NCBI GenBank assembly: GCA_002423205.1
Contig: DIUZ01000002.1
Span: forward strand, 310,001-374,000
DNA: 64,000 nt
Reading direction: 5' to 3'
Source of the DNA: Micavibrio sp. UBA6145
Lineage (GTDB): Bacteria > Pseudomonadota > Alphaproteobacteria > Micavibrionales > UBA1664
The position numbers were made by a program, and so were the translations under genes. This document shows, one piece after another, positions 24,282-33,136 of the stretch; positions within the stretch are counted from its first letter, which is position 1; each line of letters begins with the position of its first letter. The notes below the pieces were generated by a model that did not search any database, was not told the DNA's origin, and saw only the letters and a program-made list of their open reading frames with translations.

Positions 24282-24462
24282 TTCAAAAGCCGGGTTTTAA
24301 TGGGAGGGAGCGCCCCGAACCAAATCAGAGTGGGTATCGGTGGACGGGTAAATGCTTTTTTGACTAAAAGCACTTATCTGTGCACCGGTATCCGGCCCTC
24401 TTTTCAAACCGCGTAAGTAATGGCACGGTAGGGGGGTAAAGTCAAATAACCAAGGAAATCAA

Positions 24463-25089
24463 ATGCCTGCAAAACTCGTCCTGATGCGCCACGGTCAAAG
24501 TCTGTGGAATCTTGAAAACCGCTTCACCGGCTTCAAGGATGTCCCCCTGACCGAAAAAGGCGAGGAAGAAGCCATCGCTGGCGGTGAGAAAATGGAAGCC
24601 GCCGGCATGATTGATGATGAAGGTGAAAATATTTTCGAAGGCATTTTTACATCGACGCTTGAACGCGCGGTTTATACGGCTGAACTGGCGCTCAACCAGC
24701 GCCGCGCAAAATTCACCATGCATGATGATCTGCGTGAACGCGACTACGGCGACCTGACCGGCCTGAACAAGGCTGAGACCGCCAAGCAATACGGCGATGA
24801 ACAGGTCCTGATCTGGCGTCGTTCATATGACGTGGCCCCTCCGGGCGGCGAGTCCCTGAAGGACGTCGTCAACCGCGTTCGCCAGTATTACGACCGTAAA
24901 ATCAAACCGCTGCTGCTTGAAAACAAAAACGTCTTCATCGCCGCCCACGGCAATACGCTGCGCGCGCTGCTGATCATCCTGGGCGCACGGACGCCGGAAA
25001 ACATCAATGAAACCGAACTGCCGACTGGCGCGCCGCTTGTGCTGGAAATGAGCAGCGAAGGCAAAGTGACGAAGGAATATTACCTGTAA
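24463..25089 (+). CDS. gpmA: 2,3-bisphosphoglycerate-dependent phosphoglycerate mutase
   Basis: 208 residues. Interconverts 2- and 3-phosphoglycerate in glycolysis. The phospho-His is His10 in LMRHGQSLWNLENRFTG; other active-site elements are TSTLERAVYTAE, RERDYGDLTGLNK, PPGGESLKDV and the second His in AAHGNTLRAL. It is shorter than E. coli GpmA (about 250), the length typical of alphaproteobacterial enzymes. A Shine-Dalgarno AAGGAA precedes the ATG. It is the only plus-strand gene in the 18.1-43.8 kb stretch, sitting between pnp and rpsO, and its 3' end overlaps the next convergent gene by 10 bp. Confidence 0.96.
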   Translation: MPAKLVLMRHGQSLWNLENRFTGFKDVPLTEKGEEEAIAGGEKMEAAGMIDDEGENIFEGIFTSTLERAVYTAELALNQRRAKFTMHDDLRERDYGDLTGLNKAETAKQYGDEQVLIWRRSYDVAPPGGESLKDVVNRVRQYYDRKIKPLLLENKNVFIAAHGNTLRALLIILGARTPENINETELPTGAPLVLEMSSEGKVTKEYYL

Positions 25090-25547
25090 GCGACAAAATC
25101 GCCGAAGTCTTCGCGGTAATCCGTTTCCGGCTCAGGTTTGCTGACATGCCCGCTATAGGGCATGTAGTACTGCGAGTGATAGGTGCGGGCGATGTATCCG
25201 CCGTTATCGGCGACATGCATGGCGATTTTTGTCGGCGGCAGCAGGTCTGACGGCTCAAGCGCGGCCACGGTCACGATCTGCGTTTTCTTGGTGACCTTGG
25301 CGACTTTTTCAATCTTCGATGATTTTACTTTCGCGGCTTTTGCGGTCTTCGCCTTTTTATTGGCTGCTGTCTGGCGCGCCAGTTCCTTTTTGATCCATGA
25401 CGGCACCGGCGCCACCTTGGTGACACCCTTGCTGCTGACGACGATGGTCGTCAGGCCATCCATCGCGCCATGCGCGTCATAGCTGTCGGCTTTTGCAGGG
25501 GCGGTAATTGCGGCGGCCAGGACCAGGCCGAGGAGAGCGTATTTCAT
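25080..25547 (-). CDS. Exported Lys/Ala-rich hypothetical protein
   Basis: 155 residues with a signal peptide (MKYALLGLVLAAAITAPAKA, cleavage after AKA). A Lys/Ala/Val-rich central stretch (about 50-90, KKAKTAKAAKVKSSK) is followed by a Tyr-rich tail (YIARTYHSQYYMPYSGHVS). The composition suggests a periplasmic or surface protein. No family recognised. Its last 10 bp overlap the gpmA 3' end. Confidence 0.6.
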   Translation of the reverse strand: MKYALLGLVLAAAITAPAKADSYDAHGAMDGLTTIVVSSKGVTKVAPVPSWIKKELARQTAANKKAKTAKAAKVKSSKIEKVAKVTKKTQIVTVAALEPSDLLPPTKIAMHVADNGGYIARTYHSQYYMPYSGHVSKPEPETDYREDFGDFVAYR

Positions 25548-25605
25548 ACCGCGATTATCGATGATTCATTCAAAATAAAAACCATAACCGCAACTAAGTG
25601 TATTT

Positions 25606-26025
25606 TTAAATCGCCGCACCCGACGTAATCGCCGCGACGCCGGCCGATGCGACTGATGTGTCCTTCGCATCGATGCCTGTGGCCTCGGCCATCTGTTCGC
25701 GGATTTTCTCGGCAATCTTGGCCTCAACCTTCGCGCGTTCAATCGGGTCCATGGCTTTCAGCTGGTCTTCGCTGATACCCATCTGCGACAGATACGACGC
25801 ACGCAGCTTTTCTGCCGGGGTCATGTTCTGGTATTTCAGGAATTTTTCTTCCGGCGTCTGCGCCTTGACCGTGGTGACGGCTTTGGGCGTCACGTCTTTT
25901 CTGGCTTCAATCGCGCCCAGCAGACCGCTGAACGATGGCGATGAACCAGCAGGGGCGGTTTTGCCGGCCTTCTTGGCGCTCAGGGTCGATGTAAACAGGC
26001 TGCCTACGGCATTGGTGTCAGTCAT
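25606..26025 (-). CDS. Hypothetical protein
   Basis: 139 residues, no signal peptide. A disordered Ser/Thr/Ala/Lys-rich N-terminus (about 1-55) is followed by a helical region TPEEKFLKYQNMTPAEKLRA… with MGISEDQLKAMDPIERAKVE and KIAEKIREQM, then an Ala/Ser-rich end. The helical core looks like a short conserved domain of unknown role. No family assigned. Confidence 0.6.
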   Translation of the reverse strand: MTDTNAVGSLFTSTLSAKKAGKTAPAGSSPSFSGLLGAIEARKDVTPKAVTTVKAQTPEEKFLKYQNMTPAEKLRASYLSQMGISEDQLKAMDPIERAKVEAKIAEKIREQMAEATGIDAKDTSVASAGVAAITSGAAI

Positions 26026-26070
26026 GGGTGCGGGTCCTCAGCGGTAAAATCACCCCTGCGACGATGCAAT

Positions 26071-26265
26071 TTACGTGCCAGCCCGCGTATTCAGCGTCTG
26101 TTCAACGCTTTCCATAGTTTGTTCGAAAGCCGGGCAGGGCGCGGGCGTCGGCACGGCACCCGGCAAAGGCCGTGGCACGGGCGGGCGTGGCTGGGTGGTG
26201 ACGGGCGGTGTGGTGGCCGCGCACGCACTCAGCATCAGAACGCTAAATAGAAGAATCAGGCGCAT
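26071..26265 (-). CDS. Small proline-rich lipoprotein
   Basis: 64 residues. Lipoprotein signal MRLILLFSVLMLSACAA with lipobox LSAC (Cys15), then a Pro-rich linker (TTQPRPPVPRPLPGAVPTP) and a short helical tail containing one more Cys. Probably anchored in the inner or outer membrane. It lies 9 bp downstream of the nuclease gene, likely in the same transcript. Confidence 0.6.
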   Translation of the reverse strand: MRLILLFSVLMLSACAATTPPVTTQPRPPVPRPLPGAVPTPAPCPAFEQTMESVEQTLNTRAGT

Positions 26266-26274
26266 GCCGCCATT

Positions 26275-26760
26275 CTATGACATGCACGACGCGGGGCGAC
26301 GGTTTTTTCGCTGGGGCAGGTTACATGCCCGCCATAATGACGGCGCATCGAACGCCATTGCCCATATACCGGCCCGGGCTACGCGGGCGATATGTTCGTC
26401 CGCCGCGTAAAACCCGTGGCTGTACCGCGCATAATCCTGCGCCATGCCAAGCCGCGCCATTTGCGCGGCCACATCCACGCCGTCCACCCTGCATGTGGCC
26501 ACCACACGCTTGTATGATCTGCCGCGCGGGGTACAGGCCACATCACGCCCGTTGATAATCTGCGCCATCGCATCCCGTGCCATGCGGCCGCAGGCAATGC
26601 TCCGGCCATCAAGGTCGCAGGTCTGCTTCAGCTCCACCGCATCGATCCCCCAGATGCGGATACTGGTGCCGCCAATACGAATGGTGTCGCCGTCATAAAC
26701 CCGGGCAGGGCCACGCAAAGGCACATCCGCCTGAGGATACCTGCCAGCAGAACAACGCAC
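26275..26760 (-). CDS. Thermonuclease-family (SNase) protein, N-terminus disturbed
   Basis: 161 residues from GTG 26760. Staphylococcal-nuclease-like OB fold: VYDGDTIRIGGTSIRIWGID (metal Asp and catalytic Arg), DAVELKQTC with the catalytic Glu, and KRVVATCRVDG with the second Arg, ending in GIWAMAFDAPSLWR. Cys-rich, as in exported members. The GTG start gives no signal peptide, yet a typical one (MRLLGVLMCVVLLAG) lies just upstream in another frame (from 26782), so one base change probably split signal and nuclease, or this is a sequencing error. No strong Shine-Dalgarno supports the GTG. Confidence 0.75.
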   Translation of the reverse strand: MRCSAGRYPQADVPLRGPARVYDGDTIRIGGTSIRIWGIDAVELKQTCDLDGRSIACGRMARDAMAQIINGRDVACTPRGRSYKRVVATCRVDGVDVAAQMARLGMAQDYARYSHGFYAADEHIARVARAGIWAMAFDAPSLWRACNLPQRKNRRPASCMS

Positions 26761-26915
26761 ATAAGCACGCCTAAAAGGCGCATGCCTGTGGTTTTGACGT
26801 AAAAGGGATAATCAACCATGAAACCGGCCTTCCGTAATGGTCAGGCCAGTCTACTACCAAAAGATGAATTTATGATTTCTATACAACCAGTGCGTGTATA
26901 ATCACACTATCGTAT

Positions 26916-27308
26916 TTAACGACGGATATTACCGGTCATCAGGGGCAGGTCGCGGGGGTCGGCCACGCGGGGGTCAACGCGGCTGCGCATGGCGACGCCC
27001 GAATCCTGCGGCTGGGGCATCTGGACCGGCTTGGCGCTCATCGGCACCGGGCCAGCGGCCGGGGCGATATCGTTAAAGCTCGATGCAGGCAGTTGCGTAC
27101 GCTTGCGGTTGAATGCCATGGCAGTCGCGGCGTCGTGCTGGATAAACCCTTTCAGGCGCGACTCGTCCGATTGCTGCAGGATCTGCTGCATGGCGTTGAC
27201 CTTGTCCTGGTTGGTCGGCTGGGCCGGCGACAGGTAATGCTGTTGCTGTTGCGCCAGCGCAGGGGCGGCAAGGGCGATTAAAGCGGCGGTAAGGATCAAA
27301 GCCTTCAT
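26916..27308 (-). CDS. Exported hypothetical protein
   Basis: 130 residues with signal peptide MKALILTAALIALAAPALA. The mature part begins with a Gln run (QQQQH), then a helical part (TNQDKVNAMQQILQQSDE) and a Pro/Met-rich, probably disordered C-terminus (GPVPMSAKPVQMPQPQDSG). No family recognised. Likely periplasmic. Confidence 0.6.
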   Translation of the reverse strand: MKALILTAALIALAAPALAQQQQHYLSPAQPTNQDKVNAMQQILQQSDESRLKGFIQHDAATAMAFNRKRTQLPASSFNDIAPAAGPVPMSAKPVQMPQPQDSGVAMRSRVDPRVADPRDLPLMTGNIRR

Positions 27309-27403
27309 GGGGCGACTCCAAAAAATCTGTTCCGAGAAGGAAAATTAGGAGCCTGTGCGCGATATGTCAAATTTTGCGGTAGGCCAGAAAAAAGGCATTA
27401 AAA

Positions 27404-27424
27404 AACCCCGCTTTTGACGGGGTT
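27404..27424 (-). terminator. Terminator of the rimP-rpsO operon
   Basis: On the minus strand AACCCCGTC / G-CGGGGTT with loop AAAA and a single bulge, then TTTTTAATG. It lies about 13 bp past the rpsO stop. Confidence 0.85.
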
Positions 27425-27436
27425 CTTTTAAATCTC

Positions 27437-27694
27437 TTAACCGCGCAGTTCGTGCTTTTTGACGACTTCGAGGTATTTCGCTTCGTCTTTGCGCTTCAGG
27501 TAATCCAGAAGCGTACGGCGGTTCGAAACCATCGACAGCAGACCGCGGCGCGACGACATATCCTTTTTGTGGATTTTCATGTGCTCGGTCAGTTCGGTGA
27601 TGCGGTTGGTCAGGATCGCAATCTGGACTTCCGGTGAACCGGTGTCTTTTGCATTGCGCTGGCTGTCCTTAATCAGTTTGGCTTTATTCGACAT
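27437..27694 (-). CDS. rpsO: 30S ribosomal protein S15
   Basis: 85 residues against 89 in E. coli. Conserved features are DTGSPEVQIAILTNRITELTEH (16S rRNA contact), HKKDMSSRRGLLSMVSNRR and RTLLDYLKRKDEAKY. S15 nucleates assembly of the 30S platform. It is the last gene of the translation block, 12 bp after truB, and is followed by a terminator; pnp, its usual neighbour, is not next to it. Confidence 0.97.
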   Translation of the reverse strand: MSNKAKLIKDSQRNAKDTGSPEVQIAILTNRITELTEHMKIHKKDMSSRRGLLSMVSNRRTLLDYLKRKDEAKYLEVVKKHELRG

Positions 27695-27706
27695 CGCTCT
27701 CTCCTA

Positions 27707-28627
27707 TTAGAGGTTAAAAACGCGCTCCGGTTTGATCGCACCGGCGTCATACCGCACCATCGCCACAGCCTGTCCGTTCAATACGGCCAGAATAGGTCCT
27801 GATACGTCTGCCGGCAGACGCTGCGCATTGTGTTTGGCCAGAAAGCCAATCGCCATGCCGCGCCGGAGCCTCGCCGCTTCTGCCTCATCAACCGCCAGTG
27901 CCGAGATGTCGTCCAGCACGGTTTGGATAGGCTGCAAAACAGCGTTGGGGTCTTTTAGCCCCTCAGAGGTGAAAAAGTCCAGCGGAATCGCGGATTCCAG
28001 CGTAAAAGGCCCGACCCGCGTGCGGATCAGCTCGCTGACAAAGGCCTGGGTCCCAAGAGCCTGGGCGATATCGCGGGCAAGGGCCCGGACATACATACCC
28101 TTGCCGCAGGTAACTGAAAACCGGGCCGTATCGGCCTTGGCATCGGTCAGGACCACGTCATAAATGACCACGTCGCGGGATTTAAGCTCGATCTCTTCCC
28201 CGGCACGGGCCAGGTCATAGGCACGCTCGCCGTCGACCTTGATGGCCGAATAAATGGGCGGGACCTGGGTAATGTTGCCTACAAAACGGGACAGGACACC
28301 CTGAATCTGGGATTCGCTGGCGCGGACATCAGACGTGGCGATGACATCGCCCTCGGCATCGTCGGTGGACCGGCGCTGTCCCCATGTCACTTCAAAGTCG
28401 TAGGATTTATCGGCGTCCATGGCATAGGCCACGGTCTTGGTCGCTTCGCCAAGGGCGATAGGCAAGACACCGGATGCAAGCGGGTCGAGCGTGCCGCCGT
28501 GACCGGCCTTTTCAGGCTTCAATGCGCGTTTGACCGCACCAAGGGCAGGGGTCGACCCGATGCCTTTAGGCTTATGCAGATTGATCCAGCCGTCGAGTTT
28601 GAAACGGGGATACTTAGTCTTCTTCAT
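27707..28627 (-). CDS. truB: tRNA pseudouridine(55) synthase TruB
   Basis: 306 residues from ATG 28627; a longer frame lies inside rbfA and is rejected. TruB isomerises U55 in the tRNA T-loop. Motifs: GWINLHKPKGIGSTPALGAVKR, AGHGGTLDPLASGVLPIALGEATK with the catalytic Asp, YDFEVTWGQRRSTDDAEGDV, VPPIYSAIKVDGERAYDLAR and CGKGMYVRALARDIAQ. A C-terminal PUA-like region follows (about 240-306). The start overlaps rbfA by 14 bp. Confidence 0.96.
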   Translation of the reverse strand: MKKTKYPRFKLDGWINLHKPKGIGSTPALGAVKRALKPEKAGHGGTLDPLASGVLPIALGEATKTVAYAMDADKSYDFEVTWGQRRSTDDAEGDVIATSDVRASESQIQGVLSRFVGNITQVPPIYSAIKVDGERAYDLARAGEEIELKSRDVVIYDVVLTDAKADTARFSVTCGKGMYVRALARDIAQALGTQAFVSELIRTRVGPFTLESAIPLDFFTSEGLKDPNAVLQPIQTVLDDISALAVDEAEAARLRRGMAIGFLAKHNAQRLPADVSGPILAVLNGQAVAMVRYDAGAIKPERVFNL

Positions 28628-28991
28628 GAATCTGGCGCAGGATACGGTCGATTTTCTCGGCCTCACCGAAGGTCTCGTCCGCTTTGAACGTCAGGCGCGG
28701 CGTGAACTTCATTTTCATCTGGCGGCCGATTTCTTTCTGGAAGAAATAAGCCTGCTCATTCAGTGCGGCCAGAACCTGTTTCAGGTTATGCCCGCCCAGT
28801 GGCATCGCAAACACCGTGGCGTTTTTCAGATCCGGCGAGATCTTAACCTGCGTGCAGGTGATCAGGCTGGAATTCAGCAATGCCGGATCGCTGAAACCGC
28901 CATGCTGCAGGACAGACGAGATGACGTGGCGAATTTCTTCGCCAACGCGCAACTGGCGCTGACCTGCGGGCTGTTTGCGTTTGTCTCTCAT
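28614..28991 (-). CDS. rbfA: Ribosome-binding factor A
   Basis: 125 residues. KH-like factor for late 30S maturation and 16S 5' end processing. It has the N-terminal basic start RDKRKQPAGQRQLRVGEEIRH, the strand CTQVKISPDLKNATVFAMPLGG and the end LKFTPRLTFKADET-like segment (MKFTPRLTFKADETF). It sits between infB (11-bp gap) and truB (overlap), its normal place. Confidence 0.94.
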   Translation of the reverse strand: MRDKRKQPAGQRQLRVGEEIRHVISSVLQHGGFSDPALLNSSLITCTQVKISPDLKNATVFAMPLGGHNLKQVLAALNEQAYFFQKEIGRQMKMKFTPRLTFKADETFGEAEKIDRILRQIHEED

Positions 28992-29002
28992 GGCGCTGGT
29001 CT

Positions 29003-31531
29003 TTAGGCGACGCTGCGTGATTCCGAGATGACGTCAAAGCACTCGATAACGTCTTTCGGACGGATGTCTTCGTAGTTTTCGAACGCCATACCGCATTCGG
29101 TGCCTTCTTTGACTTCCTTGACCTCGTCCTTGAAGCGCTTGAGCGTTTTGAGCTTGCCTTCATGGATGACGACGTTGTCGCGCAGCAGACGCACTTTCGC
29201 GCCGCGTTTGACGTATCCGGTGGTGACCATGCAACCTGCGATCTTGCCGACCTTGGTGATGTTGAACACTTCGCGGATCTCTGCGTTGCCGATGAATTCT
29301 TCGCGCAGCGTGGGTGACAGCATGCCGCCCATCAGCGCTTTGACGTCATCGATCACGTTATAGATGATCGAGTAGTAACGGATATCGACCGCGTTTTTTG
29401 ATGCCAGATCGCGTGCCTGCGCGTTGGCGCGGACGTTGAAGCCGATGATCGGCGCCTTCGAACCCGTGGCCAGCGATACGTCGGATTCCGTGATGCCGCC
29501 AACGCCGGAGTGAATGACGTTGATGATAAGGTCCACGTTGTCGGTGTCGATTTTCTTCAAGCTGCCGATAATGGCTTCGACCGAACCATGCACATCCGCC
29601 TTGACGATAACGGGCAGGGTGACTTTGCCTTCCGTTTTCGCGCCGGCGAATAATTGTTCCATGGTCTGCGAACGGCCCAGTTGTGCGGCCACGTCGCGTT
29701 TTTTCTTGGTGCGGTATTCGGTGATGTCGCGGGCTTTGGCTTCGTTTTCAACGACGACAAAGTCATCGCCGGCATCCGGCGTGCCCTGCAGGCCCATGAC
29801 TTCGACCGGCTGACCCGGAATGGCTTCCTTTATCTGTTTGCCCTGGTCGTTATGCATGACGCGCACGCGGCCCCATTCGGCACCGGTGACGAAAATATCG
29901 CCCTGTTTCAGGGTGCCTTTGTCGATCAGGACGGTCGCAACCGAACCTTTGCCGACTTCCATGCGCGATTCAATAACCGTACCGACCGCGTGACGGTTCG
30001 GGTTGGCCTTGAGATCCAGTACTTCCGCTTGCAGCAGGATGGCTTCTTCGAGTGTGTCCAGACCCAGGCGTTGCTTGGCCGATACTTCGACGACCTGCGT
30101 TTCGCCGCCCATGTCTTCGACGATGATGTCGTGTTGCAGCAGTTCCTGTTTGACCTTCGTCGGATTTGCATCCGGCAGATCGATTTTGTTGATCGCAACA
30201 ATAATCGGCACGCCTGCGGCCTTGGCGTGGTTAAGCGCCTCGATCGTTTGCGGCATGATGCCGTCATTTGCGGCAACGACCAGCACGACAATGTCGGTGA
30301 CGTTGGCGCCGCGTGCACGCATTTCAGAGAATGCGGCGTGGCCCGGTGTGTCCAGGAAGGTGATTTTCTGACCCGACGGCGCGGTGATCTGGTATGCGCC
30401 GATATGCTGGGTAATACCGCCGGCTTCGCCTGCAACCACGTTGGTAGAACGCAGTGCGTCGAGCAGGGACGTTTTACCATGGTCAACGTGACCCATGATC
30501 GTAACGACCGGGGGACGGTTGATCAGGTCGGTGCCGGTGTCTTCGACACCTTCGATGCCGACTTCGATGTCTGCCTCGGTGACGCGTTTGACGGTGTGGC
30601 CGAATTCAAGGATCAGCAGTTCAGCAGTATCCGCATCGATGTTCTGGTTGACGGTCGACATGACGCCCATTTTCATGAGCGACTTGATCAGATTGCCCGA
30701 ACGTTCGGCCATACGGTTGGCCAGTTCCTGAACGGTGATGGTTTCCGGCAGAACGACTTCGCGGACCTGTTTTTTCGACGGATCCAGATCCATATTCTTG
30801 TTTTTGCTCTTCTGGCGGGCGCGGCGCACGGATGCCAGCGAACGACCGCCGGTATCGCGTTCGAAATCCGTTCCAAGCGCCTGCGTGACCGTCATGCGGT
30901 TCTGGGCGCGGAATTCCTCTTCGCGGGAACGCTTGGCATCCGTTTCCGGGCCTTTGCGTTCGCTCGCGCGCTTCATGCGGTCGCGGTACGATTCTTCTTC
31001 GCCTGCCGGTGCGGGGGCCGCTGCCGGGGCCAGGTGATCGCCATGCGCGCGTGACTGTGTACGCACGATCTTGCTGGCGGCTTCAAAGCGTTTGCTGTTC
31101 GCGTCCTGACGGCCGCGTTCAATGGTCTGGGCAGCTTCTTTTTCAGCGCTGCGGATACGCTCCAGCTCTTCCATTTCTTTCTGGCGGGCTGTGCGGACCG
31201 GCTCCATCGCGGCCGGGCCGATATCGGCGGCGTTGACGGTCTCGGGCTTGGCTTGAGCTTCCTTGTTGGCGAGCGCTTCCTGCAGGACACGGGCGCGTTT
31301 TTCGCGCTCAAGGTCGGTCTGTGACGGGGTGTTTTCTACCGGCTTCTCGGTACCGCGCTGGCGGCGAACTTCGACAGCGACGGACTTGGTGCGTCCTCCG
31401 GAAAAGCTCTGGCGCACCTGGCCGGCGGACGTGCCGCTGGTACCGATGCTTGCGCCGACATTGCCCTTAAGGCTCAGGGTTTTCCCCGAGAGGGTTAATT
31501 TGTCGGTTTTCTTTTCCTGGTCGTTGCTCAT
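29003..31531 (-). CDS. infB: Translation initiation factor IF-2
   Basis: 842 residues. Order: disordered, charged N-terminal region with an IF2-associated segment (TLSLKGNVGASIGTSGT…), long Ala/Arg/Glu-rich stretch (about 70-230), IF2_N (VVLPETITVQELANRM, about 265), then the GTPase core with G1 GHVDHGKTSLLDAL (about 346), DTPGHAAFSEM and NKIDLP, and the C-terminal domains II-IV ending with ECGMAFENYEDIRPKDVIE. Brings fMet-tRNA to the 30S. It follows nusA with a 91-bp gap and no ylxR between. Confidence 0.98.
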   Translation of the reverse strand: MSNDQEKKTDKLTLSGKTLSLKGNVGASIGTSGTSAGQVRQSFSGGRTKSVAVEVRRQRGTEKPVENTPSQTDLEREKRARVLQEALANKEAQAKPETVNAADIGPAAMEPVRTARQKEMEELERIRSAEKEAAQTIERGRQDANSKRFEAASKIVRTQSRAHGDHLAPAAAPAPAGEEESYRDRMKRASERKGPETDAKRSREEEFRAQNRMTVTQALGTDFERDTGGRSLASVRRARQKSKNKNMDLDPSKKQVREVVLPETITVQELANRMAERSGNLIKSLMKMGVMSTVNQNIDADTAELLILEFGHTVKRVTEADIEVGIEGVEDTGTDLINRPPVVTIMGHVDHGKTSLLDALRSTNVVAGEAGGITQHIGAYQITAPSGQKITFLDTPGHAAFSEMRARGANVTDIVVLVVAANDGIMPQTIEALNHAKAAGVPIIVAINKIDLPDANPTKVKQELLQHDIIVEDMGGETQVVEVSAKQRLGLDTLEEAILLQAEVLDLKANPNRHAVGTVIESRMEVGKGSVATVLIDKGTLKQGDIFVTGAEWGRVRVMHNDQGKQIKEAIPGQPVEVMGLQGTPDAGDDFVVVENEAKARDITEYRTKKKRDVAAQLGRSQTMEQLFAGAKTEGKVTLPVIVKADVHGSVEAIIGSLKKIDTDNVDLIINVIHSGVGGITESDVSLATGSKAPIIGFNVRANAQARDLASKNAVDIRYYSIIYNVIDDVKALMGGMLSPTLREEFIGNAEIREVFNITKVGKIAGCMVTTGYVKRGAKVRLLRDNVVIHEGKLKTLKRFKDEVKEVKEGTECGMAFENYEDIRPKDVIECFDVISESRSVA

Positions 31532-31570
31532 TCTGATCTTTCCGTTATGCGCTTCTTATATAGTATTAAT

Positions 31571-31609
31571 CCCCAAGGAGCAAAATGCGTATGCAGCTGC
31601 CCCTTGGGG
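31571..31609 (-). promoter_or_regulatory. Hairpin and possible internal promoter between nusA and infB
   Basis: A perfect 8-bp inverted repeat CCCCAAGG / CCTTGGGG (31571-31578, 31602-31609) spans a 23-base loop in the short nusA-infB gap. No T-run follows, so it is not a classic terminator. On the minus strand TTGCTC, 17 bases, then TATAAG reads as a weak promoter for infB that overlaps the hairpin's distal arm. Either structure could tune infB separately from nusA. Confidence 0.35.
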
Positions 31610-31622
31610 GGTATTTCGTCTA

Positions 31623-33131
31623 TCAGGCGGCCTCTTCTTCACCAGCCGGTGCTTCCGGTGCGAACCAGCCCGCACGGGCCGCCATAATCAGGCGGTTGGC
31701 AGCGGCTTCGTTCATCTTCTCAGCGCCCAGGATCTCAACCAGCTCGTCGCCGGCAAGGTCAGCCAGATCGTTCTTCGATTTAACGCCGTTTTCAGCCAGT
31801 TTGACGATGGTGTCGAAGTCCATGCCCTCGAAACCGATCAGGTCGTCCTGGATACCCAGTGACTTCTGCTTCTCGGCAAATTCCTTGGCGCGGGTCTCGA
31901 GCCAGGTTTTCGCACGGTTTTGCAGCTCGGCGGCAACGTCCTGGTCGAACCCTTCGATGGATTCCAGTTCGTTACCCGATGCTTCGGCCAGTTCCTCGAC
32001 CTTTTTGAAGCCTTCAGCCACCAGCAGGTGGGCGATGACATCGTCGACATCCAGCGCCTGCATGAACAGGGCGGTGCGGGTCTTGGTTTCTTCGGCGCGG
32101 CGTTCGGATTCTTCAGCTTCGGTCAGGATATCGATATCCAGACCCGTCAGCATGGAAGCCAGGCGCACGTTCTGACCGCGGCGGCCGATGGCCAGCGACA
32201 GCTGCTCATCCGGCACCACGACGTCAATACGGCCTTCTTCTTCGTCCAGAACGACCTTGGCGACTTCAGCAGGCGCAAGCGCGTTGACGATGAAGGTGGC
32301 GATATCCGGCGACCACGGTACGATGTCGATTTTCTCGCCCTGCAGTTCGCCGACAACGGCCTGAACGCGGGAACCACGCATACCAACGCACGCACCGACC
32401 GGGTCGATGGATGAATCGCGCGTGTAAACGGCGATCTTGGCGCGGGAACCTGGGTCACGGGCAACGGCCTTGATCTCGATCACGCCGTCATAGATTTCCG
32501 GCACTTCCTGCTTGAACAGGGCGGCCATGAAACCCGGGTGGGTGCGCGACAGGAATACCTGCGGTCCACGGATTTCCTTGCGGACATCGTAGATATGGCA
32601 GCGAACGCGGTCGTTCGGTTTGAAGTGTTCGCGCGGGATGCACTCATCACGGCGCAGAACGGCTTCACCTTTACCGAGGTCGATGGTGACGTTGCCGTAT
32701 TCGACACGTTTGACGACGCCGGAAATGATATCGCCGACGCGGTCTTTGAATTCTTCGTATTGCTGTTCGCGCTCGGCGTCGCGGACTTTCTGAATGATGA
32801 CTTGCTTCGCGGTCTGGGCGGCGATGCGGCCAAAATCGATGGCGGGCAGATCGTCAATCAGCTGTTCGCCGACGACAACGTCCGGCTTGATGCGCTTGGC
32901 CTGTGCCAGCGTCAGTTCCGCGCCTTCGTTCTCGATCGTTTCGACAACGGTGCGGTAACGTTTCATGCTGATGGCGCCCGTTTTACGGTCGATCGTGGCG
33001 CGAATGTCCTGGTCGTAGCCGTATTTGGTGCGGCCTGCTTTTTGAATTGCTTCTTCCATCGCGGAGATGACCACTTCGCGATCGATGTGCTTGTCGCGGG
33101 CGACCGCGTCGGCAACGTGTAAAATTTCCAT
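31623..33131 (-). CDS. nusA: Transcription termination/antitermination factor NusA
   Basis: 502 residues. N-terminal RNA-polymerase-binding domain (about 1-125), S1 domain (about 135-200, GDIISGVVKRVEYGNVTIDLG), two KH domains (about 230-345, DPVGACVGMRGSRVQAVV and LAIGRRGQNVRLASML), then two acidic helix-hairpin-helix repeats (about 370-490) and an EEE tail. The repeats give it the long form found in proteobacteria. Binds RNAP and modulates pausing and termination. It lies 5 bp after rimP. Confidence 0.97.
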   Translation of the reverse strand: MEILHVADAVARDKHIDREVVISAMEEAIQKAGRTKYGYDQDIRATIDRKTGAISMKRYRTVVETIENEGAELTLAQAKRIKPDVVVGEQLIDDLPAIDFGRIAAQTAKQVIIQKVRDAEREQQYEEFKDRVGDIISGVVKRVEYGNVTIDLGKGEAVLRRDECIPREHFKPNDRVRCHIYDVRKEIRGPQVFLSRTHPGFMAALFKQEVPEIYDGVIEIKAVARDPGSRAKIAVYTRDSSIDPVGACVGMRGSRVQAVVGELQGEKIDIVPWSPDIATFIVNALAPAEVAKVVLDEEEGRIDVVVPDEQLSLAIGRRGQNVRLASMLTGLDIDILTEAEESERRAEETKTRTALFMQALDVDDVIAHLLVAEGFKKVEELAEASGNELESIEGFDQDVAAELQNRAKTWLETRAKEFAEKQKSLGIQDDLIGFEGMDFDTIVKLAENGVKSKNDLADLAGDELVEILGAEKMNEAAANRLIMAARAGWFAPEAPAGEEEAA

Positions 33132-33136
33132 TTTTT

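Noticed and set aside
23085..24416. Long plus-strand frame of 443 residues opposite pnp
   Set aside because: Antisense shadow of pnp; composition (Asp/Phe/Arg/Gly rich, no motif) follows from the codon use of the real gene.
29654..31054. Long plus-strand frame opposite infB
   Set aside because: Antisense shadow of infB, with no start signal and no recognisable domain.
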